Made by a program: the position numbers and the translations under genes | Notes under the pieces: generated by a model | Databases searched by the model: none | What the model was told of the DNA's origin: nothing | The model's input: only the letters and a program-made list of their open reading frames with translations | From: Trichomonas vaginalis G3 | Lineage: Eukaryota > Parabasalia > Trichomonadida > Trichomonadidae | Direction of reading: 5' to 3' | Length of the DNA stretch: 64,000 nucleotides | Assembly (NCBI RefSeq): GCF_026262505.1 | Contig: NC_067206.1 | Location: 21,839,896 to 21,903,895 of the forward strand | Shown: positions 8,427-17,832 of the stretch, one piece after another | Position numbering within the stretch: the first letter of the stretch is position 1 | How the letters are laid out: each line of letters starts with the position of its first letter

Positions 8427-8669
8427 TTAATACGGTTGAGGTGTTGGATTTGGTTGCCAACTAGACTGTGGTGCAGGTTCAGGCTGTTGTATAACAGGAG
8501 CTTGTTCTTCTGGTTCAGGGTCTTTAGGTATAATACCAACGAACTGACCTACTCTTTTACCAATATTTTTGACTCCGTTCCATACTCCTCTTCCGACAGA
8601 TTTTATTCCATTCCATATACCTCTTCCAACTCTTCTGAAGAAGTTTCCAATACTACTGAAGAAACCCAT
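8427..8669 (-). CDS. Small basic amphipathic element protein
   Basis: The 80-residue protein starts MGFFSSIGNFFRRVGRGIWN and continues with repeats of the form Gly-(Ile/Val)-Trp-Asn-Gly-(Ile/Val)-Lys-x-(Val/Ile)-Gly-(Arg/Lys), giving a strongly cationic amphipathic helix over residues 1-45, then a Pro/Gln-rich tail. Such peptides disrupt membranes or bind nucleic acid. Together with 4916-5317 it forms a second Met-Gly small protein. TTTTTACATATAGTAAA precedes the ATG. Confidence 0.65.
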   Translation of the reverse strand: MGFFSSIGNFFRRVGRGIWNGIKSVGRGVWNGVKNIGKRVGQFVGIIPKDPEPEEQAPVIQQPEPAPQSSWQPNPTPQPY

Positions 8670-8687
8670 TTTACTATATGTAAAAAT
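8670..8687 (-). promoter_or_regulatory. Element promoter-like motif
   Basis: ATTTTTACATATAGTAAA lies directly before the ATG at 8669 and closely matches ATTTTTACATATATAAA before the ATG at 1879. Confidence 0.5.
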
Positions 8688-9050
8688 CTAATGTCCGCCT
8701 AGTCTCTTACGTTTCCTGTTGAGTTCCATTGCATTTTTTAACTGGAGCTCATACATTCTATTTCTCCTCTGGTAGAAAACATACTCTGGGTCAACTCCTG
8801 TGTTCGCGTCATCTGCATAGAGTTGTTTATATCCCACTTCGGGGTTTGTATAAAACTCTTTCCATCTCATATTTGCATACCATGGTGGTAAGCCTAACGC
8901 AGCGTCATTTGACATGGCAGTTTGCATTTGTACATCTGTTGGCACTTGACCATAGTTTGCCATTGCAGTTTGTATTCTAACTTCATTTGGAATATTCTCT
9001 GGGTTTGGTTGTCCAGGTTGCTGTGCATTCGCTAAGTTCTGTGCGTCCAT
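8688..9050 (-). CDS. Element protein, 120 residues, unknown
   Basis: The product starts with an Asn/Gln/Pro-rich disordered part containing an imperfect internal repeat (VRIQTAMANYGQVP and VQMQTAMSNDAALG, about residues 24-55), followed by a Trp/Tyr-rich middle and a basic end KRKRLGGH. No family is recognised. Compact placement and an ATTTTTATCTAATATTAA upstream motif support it as a real element gene. Confidence 0.6.
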   Translation of the reverse strand: MDAQNLANAQQPGQPNPENIPNEVRIQTAMANYGQVPTDVQMQTAMSNDAALGLPPWYANMRWKEFYTNPEVGYKQLYADDANTGVDPEYVFYQRRNRMYELQLKNAMELNRKRKRLGGH

Positions 9051-9073
9051 TTAATATTAGATAAAAATATCTC

Positions 9074-9205
9074 TTACGAGTACATATGCTGAACATTTGC
9101 AGGCAGTGGTTCATCTTCATATTCTCTGTACCTTTCTGCCACGTCAAATAAGTAAATGACACAATGGAAAAAACCTAAAACAAGAAGTCCTATTTCAAAC
9201 CACAT
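9074..9205 (-). CDS. Small single-span membrane protein
   Basis: The 43-residue frame encodes a hydrophobic segment IGLLVLGFFHCVIYLF (residues 5-20) followed by an acidic tail of about 23 residues. Its start overlaps the 3' end of the methyltransferase gene by 16 bp in another frame, the overlap typical of compact viral genomes. It is a candidate type III or tail-exposed membrane peptide. Support is positional only. Confidence 0.45.
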   Translation of the reverse strand: MWFEIGLLVLGFFHCVIYLFDVAERYREYEDEPLPANVQHMYS

Positions 9206-10008
9206 TTACTTACCAATAAAATTTCTTTGTTATGACACTTTTTCCGGTTTATAGGACCTCTCTCATATTCTATCTTATCGTATCTAAACTCATAGTCATG
9301 TATGTCCTCTAACCATCTCATAACACTTTCCAAACCACTTTTATCGGATGTAAAGTAAAAGCATGGATGGTTATGTAAAACGTCTAAAGTTTCTAAAGAG
9401 TCTCTCAAAGTCCAGTCTACTTGGTATTGAAAATCGTATGTGTTATAGAACGGCGGGTCTACTATAAAGAAAACATTTTCCTTGTTTTTATATTTTTCAT
9501 ACAACTCTGTCCAACGACATCTCACAAACTCTATACCCTCAGTATATTTTTCTATGTTCTTTTTGAAAACCTTTGTATAGTTAAGATATAAAACGTTTGA
9601 CATAAGTGTTTCAATGTCATGAACTCTTATAGAACCACTATACAATAGTCTAGAAGATATACTATCCCAGTCAATATACTCTGCTTTTTTCAAAACCTCT
9701 CTGACAGTATTTTTCTTATCTAATGGTATACGTTCCATCTTACCTATAGGTATCTTTTCTTTTAACTCTTTCAATATTTTGTTTGTGTCTGGTATATGTT
9801 TGAGACGGTTCATATAGTTGTCGAAGTCATTGCATATAATCTTTGAGTCAGGAAATACAGTATGGCACAAATGGGATATATAGAAACTTCCACCGAACAA
9901 ATCTACAAATGTTAGACCATTCGGTAGTTTCTTAAGTTCTCTCAATAGAATATCTTTACATCTACTCTTATTTCCAAAGAAGGGTAACGGTGGTTTTGTA
10001 AAATTCAT
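9190..10008 (-). CDS. DNA N6-adenine methyltransferase (D12/Dam class)
   Basis: From the ATG at 10008 the protein is 272 residues. It has the Dam-class order: PPLPFFGNKSRC at residues 6-17 (usually P-x-x-x-x-G-x-K), FVDLFGGSFYISHL at about 34-47 (the SAM-binding FxGxG loop), IICNDFDNY at about 58-66, and the catalytic DPPF in IVDPPFYNTYDF at about residue 184. An open frame extends 98 codons upstream, but the ATG at 10008 is preferred because homology starts there and TTTTTATTAGATATAAA sits just before it. Such enzymes methylate adenine in short DNA sites; in an element this may protect its DNA or control expression. Confidence 0.85.
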   Translation of the reverse strand: MNFTKPPLPFFGNKSRCKDILLRELKKLPNGLTFVDLFGGSFYISHLCHTVFPDSKIICNDFDNYMNRLKHIPDTNKILKELKEKIPIGKMERIPLDKKNTVREVLKKAEYIDWDSISSRLLYSGSIRVHDIETLMSNVLYLNYTKVFKKNIEKYTEGIEFVRCRWTELYEKYKNKENVFFIVDPPFYNTYDFQYQVDWTLRDSLETLDVLHNHPCFYFTSDKSGLESVMRWLEDIHDYEFRYDKIEYERGPINRKKCHNKEILLVSKCGLK

Positions 10009-10059
10009 TTTATATCTAATAAAAATGTTTTTTCCCTGAAAAGTGACAGAAAAGTGACT

Positions 10060-10092
10060 GGGGCTAGAGGGCACGAAGTGCCTGGAAGCCCC
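10060..10092. repeat. GC-rich two-stem hairpin near the element's right edge
   Basis: GGGGCT at 10060-10065 pairs with AGCCCC at 10087-10092; inside, GGGCAC pairs with GTGCCT around a GAA loop, with a 3x3 internal loop between the stems. It follows two copies of AAAAGTGAC at 10039-10057. Confidence 0.7.
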
Positions 10093-10164
10093 ACTACCTT
10101 TTTTTTTTTTGAAAATTGTTTTCATTTTAGGAGAATATAATTTTCCTTTTCGAAAATTTAAAAA

Positions 10165-10186
10165 GTGAGACGCGCAGGATTCGAAC
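10165..10186 (-). other. tRNA 3'-end-like fragment (B-box-like sequence)
   Basis: On the minus strand GTTCGAATCCTGCGCG is followed by TCTCAC and a run of five T. This matches a tRNA T-loop/Pol III B box (one mismatch from GGTTCGANTCC), acceptor 3' strand and terminator. The 5' side of the T stem is A-rich and cannot pair, and no 5' tRNA half is found in the next 100 bp, so it is at most a relic. Confidence 0.4.
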
Positions 10187-12000
10187 TTTTTTAAAAGTTG
10201 ATTTAAATATATTCTAGTGTGTATTCTAAGGATAATATCATATTTAAAATAAGAATATACTAGTTTAGGTGGTATAATTTTTTTCGATAAATTTGAGAGC
10301 ATACACGTTTAGGGCATCAAAAGTGTCAATTCGCTCAGCGAAAGCCGAGCTAGCTTCGTTCTCGAAAGAATAGGGAAGGAGTGAAAGAGAGTGATACAGA
10401 TGTTGACACATTCATATCATTTCAACAAATTTTGATCAAATTGAAATTCAATGAAATTCAATTCACTTCATATCCTTCAGTCAGTACATTGACATCCTTC
10501 TACATCACAATGATAACTCGTGCATCAATAGTTCTACAACTAACTCAGAAAAAACAAGATTTTTCCTTCCAGCTTACAGCTTTTAAAAAGTTTCGATAAT
10601 AAAAATCACTCTACTCTTGTTTATCGATATGTTGTGATAGTAGGTAAACGTATTCTTATCGATATTAATAAAAATATTTTTACGAAAATCTGAACCAATT
10701 ACAGAGTTATTCATAAAGTTTATGATAACTGTAATTACTTCATCTTTGTTTAATATTTGAATAAACAATTTAATTTAATTTGCATAATTTTTTTTAGTTG
10801 AAAGACAGGAAACTTAGTTGAGTTTGTATTATTTTTATCGCTCAATTCTCATTGTATCATAGAGAGAGTGATCCAGATATTTAAGATATTTACAAAAAAT
10901 TTATTAATTTGATTAACAAATTTTAATCAAAATAGCAAAAATCTATTTGATAGCTGTGTATGAAACAATAATTTTTATTTCAAGCAAAATCAATTATTTT
11001 CATCTCAACGTATAAAATTGTCAATTTTATGAGAATAAATTTAAAATCTCATGAAATATAAAGGAGAGTAATATTTTTCAATTTTCTTTTTTTCTTTGTC
11101 TCAAATATTTTCTGTTGGGAATTTTCTTGTTATCAAAAAATAATTTTAATATTTGTTTATTTCATTACATACAATAAAATTTTAAAAACTCTATTTGTTC
11201 ACAAGAAAATTTTTTCCCTTCATATGAAGAAACATTTTGTTCTCCATTTGATGCTGAGTCTAAATCTCGATTTTTGATTTTTCTTCTTTCCAAATTTCTT
11301 TTTTCCAAATTAGAAGTTTAATTCAAATTTTCAATAGTTTATATATTTTCTCAAACCGTCTTAGATTTTCTCACTTTTTAGGGATTTTCTCTCAAAATAT
11401 ACAAAAATAGTAATATCAATACATGTGTCTAATATACTTTAAAACCATCGTGATAAAATTCAAAAACGAAGAGTTCTTCTCTCCAAATTTTTTTCAAAAT
11501 CAAAAAAATGAGATAAAAAAGCATGTTTGGAAAATTCATTTTTAGCATTTTAGGAATTTTCTCACTTTTCTTCCAAATTGACATCCTTAGCCCAATACAT
11601 TCATAGATAGCATTTCTAAGATCGAGTTAAGATAATGCTTTATTAATAATTTGATTCCTAGCATTAAAATGGTTTGTTATTTCGTGTCGATAAAATGGAA
11701 TGATAAATGCTTGCCTCGAAAAATACTGTTAAAACTGATAATAAAAATTACTATTTTGAGCTCATATTTTAAGAAAACTTTCATATTGAAAAAAAAAGCA
11801 GATTCCTTCCATAAAATGACATGAATTGTGCATACGTAGTTATTTTTATTTTATTATTTTCTGTATATTTAATACTAATGACCTGAATATTTTCTTTATT
11901 GAATTCAGTCCTTATGTATTAAGTAGTGTATTGAAAAACAACTTTTTGATAGATAGTCAGCAATATTTTAATCAAACAAACAAAATTTATATAAAAAATA
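10187..12000. other. AT-rich intergenic DNA, no gene seen
   Basis: The first 200 bp contain a GC-richer patch (about 10,325-10,385, with AGCGAAAGCCGAGCTAGC) that may belong to the element end. The rest is AT-rich with many short stops in all frames. GAGAGTGATACAGAT at about 10,389 and GAGAGTGATCCAGAT at about 10,865 are similar but I see no larger repeat. Confidence 0.6.
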
Positions 12001-15000
12001 TTAATCCCAACTTGTAATTTTCGGTTTTGAAGCAAATGGATCAACAATATTATCAAAATCAATACTTCCATCATCATCCCATGAATTTTGGACTTTCTTC
12101 TTTGGCAGTGTTGTTTTCTTCTTCGGAGGTGGAGGATTAAAAGCATCTTCTGATGGATCATCCCATGAATTATTATCAAATTTCTTCTTCTTAGCTGGTT
12201 GCGGATCGATCTTGAATGCATCTGAAGAATTATCCCAATTCGAAGTATTTTTCTTTTTGGCAGGTGCCTTTTTAGCAGGCTGTGGATCGATCTTGAATGC
12301 ATCTGATGAGTTATCCCAGCTTGTAACCTTTTTCTTCGGTAGAGATTTTGTTTGAGGAGCAACTCTGAAAGCGTCTGAAGAATCGTCCCAATTTGTGGCT
12401 TTCTTCTTAGGTTTTGGTGCAATGTCTACTTTAAATACATCATCGTTATCATCCGCCCAAGATGATTTCGGTTTCTTCGGAGTAATCTTCTTCTTTGGAG
12501 GAGATGTGACCTTGAAAACATCATCATTGTCATCATCCCAGTTTTGGACCTTCTTCTTTGGCTTTTGTTGAGGCTTGATATCATCGTCCCAATTAATTTG
12601 AGAAGATTTTGGTTTAATTGGTCTCTCTTCAATGGAATCTGGTTTAGATGTGTTTTGCTTTGGCTTTTGGTCGATCATTTCCTCCTTTTCTTGAGAATTA
12701 GTAAATAATTCTTGTTTTGGTAAAGGAATTTCATCATTATCTGGAGGATTGGCCTTAATAGCAATCTTTGATTTGGGGGTTGCTGTTATTGCGAACATAT
12801 CGTCCTCATCATCAAACTTGGATTTCGTAGGCGTGGCAAGATCAGTATCGTTTGAAATTTTTGGCTTGGACGCGAAGGGATTTTCAATGTTGTCAAGATC
12901 AAAGGAGTCCGATTTATTGTTTTCTTCTTCTTTCTTTGAAAATTCCAATTCACTCTTTTTCTGAATATCGATACCATCATCAACAACCATTCCTGTGCTA
13001 TCAACTGGTGATTTCGTAATTGTGAGCAATGGATTGCTTCCGGTAATTGAAGATTCTGGTTTGATATCTTCAATTTCGTTCGCAATTTTCGGCTTTGATT
13101 TGAATGGATCAATATTTTCGTCGAATGTATAATCGTCTGGTTCTTGTTTCTTATCTGTTTTCTTTGGAGAAATTTCGACTTTCTTTGGAGAAGGAGTTAT
13201 GGGCTTCTGGATGCTATTTTCTTCACTGATTCCCTTATTAGTGGCTTTTTGAGCTGCTGATTTATCAGATTCTGGAACTTTGGCTGAGATTTGGTCTTGA
13301 TCTTTCGGATTTTCTGAGTTCTTTGTAGAAGTTTGTGATTGTGGTGGATCTTCATCTTGTTCCTTCTGTTTAATCTCGATTTGAGAAGATTTGTCTTGAT
13401 TTTGGTCATTATTATTTTTAATTTCTGGTTTGATGACTGTGTTAGTTGATGGTTTCTGCTTCACTTTAATTTCTAGCTTTGTTTCTTGAGGTAATTCTTT
13501 ATTTTGAGGAGAAACATTTTCAGATAATTTAACTTCCTTGTTTTGAGTTGATTTATTTTCAGGTAGAACTCTTTCTGGTTGTTTCTCATCGGATTTTTTA
13601 CCTGAATCTGCTGGAATTTGTACTTCTTTGGTTTGAATTACCAAATCATCACCAGCTTTGTCAGATTTACTTGGATTTTGTTCTGGTTCTTTGAATTCTG
13701 TAGTTGTAGTATGTTCAGCTATGTTCTTGCTGTTGAAAGGATTGACAATTTTGACATCATCTGAATCATCATGAAGTTTTTCTGCTTGATGTTGTTTGTA
13801 AGCATTAGATACCTCTGAAGATTCGGTATTATATGAAAAAGATTTCTCAGAATCACTTGATTCCTTATTATCAATTGAATTCTTTGGTAAAATAGCTGCG
13901 GATTAAAGTTTCCGTATTCTTGATTATTGTCTGAAGAATCAATCTTACTAAATGATGTTTTCCGAGAAGATTTTGAAGATTGAATTTTTGATGAAGAACT
14001 TTTTCGACTCGGAGATGGAGATTTAGAAGATTTGGATGTTGTTTGTGGCTTTGGAGTTTCATACTTCATAGGGATTTGTTTCTCCAACTGACTTTTAATA
14101 TAATTCCTCATGATTCCATATTCAGGATCTTTTGTAAAGTCTGAAGAAAGGTCTTCTGTCCTTCCATTGTTCTGAAGATTTGAATTAATAATTTGAACGG
14201 CCTTGGAAATTTGAGATTCGTCGATTCTTGGGGTCTTCTCCTTAGATAAGAAGAATCTTGCGCGTCGAATTGGGTTCGTAACATCTGTAACAGGTTCAAT
14301 TTTTAATTGATTATCGTAATCGTAAGATTTGCGAGGTGATGTACGAGAGACATGTGGGGATTTTGGTTTCTTGTTGAATATATCATCACCTTTTATGTAT
14401 TTTGAGTCATTTTCTGTATCATAAGATTTACGAGGAGATTTTCTTGATTTTGGTTGATACATTTGTTGTGATTCGGATGTATCTTCTTGATATGTATAAT
14501 TTTGCTGTTCTTTATATTCAAAATTATTTGGTTGATAAAATGGAAGATTTTGTTGTGTATTTGCTCTTTTTTCTAACGGCCTTTCTTCTTGTATTATGCT
14601 TTGTGTCTGCATTGCCTGTATATCAATGACATTTTCCGTTTTTGAAACTTTTAATGGCGATGGAGGAGTTTTTGTTGGAATATTCAATTCAACAGTCGAA
14701 GAATTATCAAAGGGAGTATTTGTGTAAGCAGGTCTTGATATTAAAAGTTCTTTTTTCTCAGCAAGATCAATTCCATGAGATTGTTCAATAATAAAATTGT
14801 TTCTAGTAGGGGAAGGATCTTCATGGAATATCCTTGGTTTGGAGATTGATAAATTTGGGCTCGAATCTTGAACATGGAACGGATTTAACATTTTTTCTTG
14901 TTCTTTCCATAAAATCATTGAAGATGAAAGCTCATCACAAGCCTTATCAAGATCATCATTCAACTGCTTTCTTCTTGAGTTTTTCTGCTTAGTTTTTTTA

Positions 15001-15658
15001 GTTTCAACTTCTTGCTCTAATTCTGTAGATTCTTCTGGTTTATTTTGTTTTGGTGCTTGTTCTTGTTTGATGTTTTCCTGTAATTCATTGATTTTAACGA
15101 GAATTTCTTGAATATCATCCGTCTTTTTCGGAATTTGAATTCCTCTTATAGCATTACAATGTTCTAACAATGCTGGATGCTTATTTTGCATATGTATATC
15201 GACATATTGGCGAGATTTAAACTTTTTGCTGCATACAGGACATTTGTCACAAGAACCTAATGTTGTTTGTATCAATTCTTCTGCTTTTTTAAGTGTTTTC
15301 GATGTTTCACGGTATTCTTTTTTGACTACTTTTAGTTGTGACTCTGTTTTTGTTAGTTTTGATGTGTATTCGTTATTTGATTTTACAAAAATAACAAAGA
15401 ATATTGGAAAAGCTTGCAAAGTTTGATACAAAGCGGGTGATTTAGAACCTTTGATTCATCTTTATCTACCTTAGCATGAATTAGAAACCGTATTAATGCA
15501 TTAACTTTTGTATTTTCTTTTTCTTTCTTTAATTCTTTGATATTGCATGATAAAACATAGTTCTAATCAAAGGATTCCCCTATGTAGTTTGTAGGATCGT
15601 ACCTTGGTGAAGTTGCAAACACTCCTCCTTTAGCAGAATCGTATCCTTCAATCCACAT
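12001..15658 (-). pseudogene. DZIP1 (iguana)-like zinc-finger coiled-coil gene, damaged
   Basis: Three consecutive minus-strand frames make one long gene. The first (15658-15383) starts MWIEGYDSAKGG and holds a helical part with LNHPLCIKLCKLFQYS, like the N-terminal domain of DZIP1. The second (15431-13719) has a coiled coil, a C2H2 finger CPVCSKKFKSRQYVDIHMQN (C-x2-C, H-x4-H) and a disordered Ser/Lys-rich region. The third (to 12001) has (D/N)PFxSKPKI motifs and about nine Trp-Asp motifs of the type SWDNSSDAFKI. Lesions: TAG at 15563-15565, a frame change near 15,385-15,400 and another near 13,890, both equal to loss of one base in a T run. DZIP1 proteins act at the ciliary base. Recent pseudogene or assembly errors are both possible. 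Confidence 0.65.
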
Positions 15659-15749
15659 AGAATTGAAAAGAGAAAAAAAAATATAAAAAGTTTTGTTTAC
15701 ATCTTATTCAAATTTACATGTCAAATTTTTGCGATTAAAAGATTTTTAT

Positions 15750-16757
15750 ATGATAAATTCACAGCAAGAAGGGATTACGCATCATACAGATGGTGGTAAA
15801 ACAAAGTTAACATCATTATCTCGTATGTTCCTTATAAAAGCAGCTGAATGTATTTACGAAAACAGAAGTCCGGAATCATTGACAGATCTTGAAAAGGATA
15901 ATCCACTATTTTCGCTGCAAATAAGGAAGTCAAATCAGTTAAGATCTATTCTTTCATCAAAACACTTCTTTGGCTGGTTCAAATTAGATATTATTCTTAC
16001 AAATCCAGATATTGTTATAGAAAGATGGCATTTAATTCAACTCCCTATTCATCCTGATGCAAAAATGCAAACGAATTACAATCAAAATGAACTTAAAATT
16101 CAAACTTATAGAATAATGTGTCAAAACATGAGAAGTTTATATTCTATGTTGAACACTTTACCTGCAAAGACATTGCAATTGCAATTAAGTCAACTACCGA
16201 TGAATAATCTTAAAATTAAAGCTGTTTGCGATCCATTTCAAAAATTGCCTGCGCAAAACGAAGAATTTACAGAACTGGAAACTGCCAGATTACGTTTTGG
16301 TCCTATTACAACACCTGTTGGAAGAACAGTCATTTTTTTGAATCATAGAATTTCTTTAGAAGAAGAGATCCCTCGTCCAATCATTTCTACACAACATTGG
16401 TATGTACCAATGGAACTACCATCAACTCAGAACTCTCTTTTGCAATTAAATGAACCAACTCCTTCTTGTTCTTTAATGAACGAAAATTCTCTGGCCAATG
16501 GTGCTCCTGCTGTTAATTTCTCAAATACACCTGCTTTCAACTCGATGAATCATGATGATTTCATTGCCAAAAATAGTCCAATAGCTGAAACTCCACCATC
16601 TCCAACTCCAACACCGCCTCCAGACATTATACCTATGTCTATTGACGATTTTGTTAGATTGGTTCAGGAAAATATGAATGATGGCTTCGAAGATTCTGTT
16701 TCATTAGATGATATTAAAACACGATTTACCGAAGTGAAAAATATATTGTTATTATAA
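15750..16757 (+). CDS. ATG13: ATG13-like HORMA-domain autophagy protein
   Basis: From the ATG at 15750 the protein is 335 residues. The first 215 residues look like the ATG13 HORMA domain: an N-terminal helix LSRMFLIKAAECIYENR, the HFFGWFKLDI strand followed by VIERWHLIQLPI (compare the W-[FY]-x-L and E-x-W strands of ATG13), a long Gln/Asn-rich helix, and the closing ARLRFGPITTPVGRTVIF, which corresponds to the conserved FG-x(3)-TP-x-G segment. The C-terminal 120 residues are disordered and Pro-rich, ending in a helix, as expected for the kinase- and scaffold-binding tail. ATG13 regulates the ATG1/ULK kinase complex. The upstream frame from 15693 lacks an ATG. It is divergent from the DZIP1-like gene with under 100 bp between. 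Confidence 0.68.
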   Translation: MINSQQEGITHHTDGGKTKLTSLSRMFLIKAAECIYENRSPESLTDLEKDNPLFSLQIRKSNQLRSILSSKHFFGWFKLDIILTNPDIVIERWHLIQLPIHPDAKMQTNYNQNELKIQTYRIMCQNMRSLYSMLNTLPAKTLQLQLSQLPMNNLKIKAVCDPFQKLPAQNEEFTELETARLRFGPITTPVGRTVIFLNHRISLEEEIPRPIISTQHWYVPMELPSTQNSLLQLNEPTPSCSLMNENSLANGAPAVNFSNTPAFNSMNHDDFIAKNSPIAETPPSPTPTPPPDIIPMSIDDFVRLVQENMNDGFEDSVSLDDIKTRFTEVKNILLL

Positions 16758-17154
16758 TATATATACTAAACTGTTATTTATGTTTTGTTTATTATCAAGT
16801 ATTTTATAAAATTGCATAACAAATATGGATAATGTACTATTTTGATTCAAATTAGTTCGAATCAAGGAAGCAAAGAGTAACTTTAGAGTCATCCTTTATA
16901 AATGACTATTTAAAAATGTTAAATCGCTTCAAATAAAAAATAATTTAATAATTAAAAGCTTGTATCGGACATTTTTATATTTTTAATGTAGTTTTTAAGC
17001 AAATGATTAAATTCTTTGAAGCATTTGTGTAGAATTTCGTCATAATATAATATTATATTTTTATTTCGTATAAAGTAAAATCAGAAACATTGTAATAAGT
17101 CAAAACTCAAAAATTAAACCATGTAGATTTATGAAATTTCTCATCTTAATTAGA
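16758..17154. other. Intergenic, convergent gene ends
   Basis: AT-rich sequence between the convergent ATG13 and RRM genes. No gene or repeat of note seen. Confidence 0.6.
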
Positions 17155-17757
17155 TCAAGCCATTGGAGGTTGATTTGAAGGAGGTGGGTAACTTCCTTGT
17201 TGCTGCATTCCCTGATCGTATGGTCTAGGATTTCTATCGTATTGGCGTGGAGGTCTGTCACCTCTATAATTTCTATATCCTCTATCATAGTTTTGTCTTC
17301 TTGGCTGTTCCATTGGTTCATCTAATTGCATATCATAGCTTCTACGGCTATTGCCTTCATCTGGCCTATCAAGATCGCGATATTGTTTTCTAAATGGAGG
17401 TCTTCTATGCTGATAACGTGGATGTCTGTCCTCTGTAGATAATCTAATACGGATTTGTCTTCCTTCAAGTTCATAATCATTTAATTGTTGAATAATCTTG
17501 TTAGCATCTTCTGGATTTGTAAAGTCTGCGAATGCAACTCCTTTGGACTTTCCATCGACACGTCTAACGATCTGGATTTTGGACGCTGGAGCAATGTTGT
17601 TTATTAATGTTGTTTAGGTTTCATCGGTTGTTGTATAAGGAAGATTTGAAATATGTATAGTAACATGCTGAGCAAGCAAGTCAGTTCCAAGTGATGGTGC
17701 CTGCTGGGCTGGCGCTGGAGCTGCTGCCGGTTCTTGAGGTACTTCACCTTCAGATAT
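17155..17757 (-). pseudogene. RRM RNA-binding protein, damaged
   Basis: The frame encodes an acidic/Ala-Pro-rich start, one RRM with RNP2-like VTIHISNLPY and RNP1-like SKGVAFADF, then an Arg/Tyr/Gly-rich tail with several RPP and RGY motifs ending in PPSNQPPMA. Codon 1 is ATA at 17755-17757 directly after a TAA, where MSEGEVPQEP would be expected, and codon 48 is TAA at 17614-17616, within the first RRM helix. Elsewhere the 201-codon frame is clean. Both changes fit single transitions (ATG to ATA, CAA to TAA). The layout resembles small mRNA-binding or translation factors (eIF4H/eIF3g-like), but I cannot name it. It is divergent from RFT1 with 75 bp between. Confidence 0.7.
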
Positions 17758-17832
17758 TTACTGAACATACCCCTTTTTTTCGAATTTTTACTCCCCCAAA
17801 AATTTATAAAATAATTTTTTTTTCTGACAAAA

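Larger units (their letters stand above)
1..10300. mobile_element. Polinton/Maverick element, right-hand part
   Basis: A compact block of about fourteen genes with a protein-primed-type family B DNA polymerase, an rve-type integrase, candidate virion proteins and a DNA methyltransferase is the hallmark of Polintons, which are abundant in trichomonads. The left part and left terminal repeat lie outside the window. The right border is placed by the end of coding at about 10,008 and a change to plain AT-rich DNA; it may lie anywhere from 10,030 to 10,380. No polymerase-independent test of the terminal inverted repeat is possible here. Most genes look whole, with about one broken gene in the visible part, which suggests a fairly young fossil. 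I did not recognise the packaging ATPase, maturation protease or double-jelly-roll major capsid gene, which may lie to the left. Confidence 0.88.

Noticed and set aside
10165-10260. Complete tRNA gene
   Set aside because: Only a T-loop/acceptor-like 3' part is present; the 5' T-stem strand and the rest of the cloverleaf are missing.
10381-10768. Short open frames just right of the element
   Set aside because: Low complexity, AT-noise composition, and no start context or similarity.
12001-15658. Introns as the cause of the DZIP1-like frame breaks
   Set aside because: No GTATGT-type 5' site with ACTAACACACAG-type 3' site, the trichomonad intron signals, is seen at the breaks.
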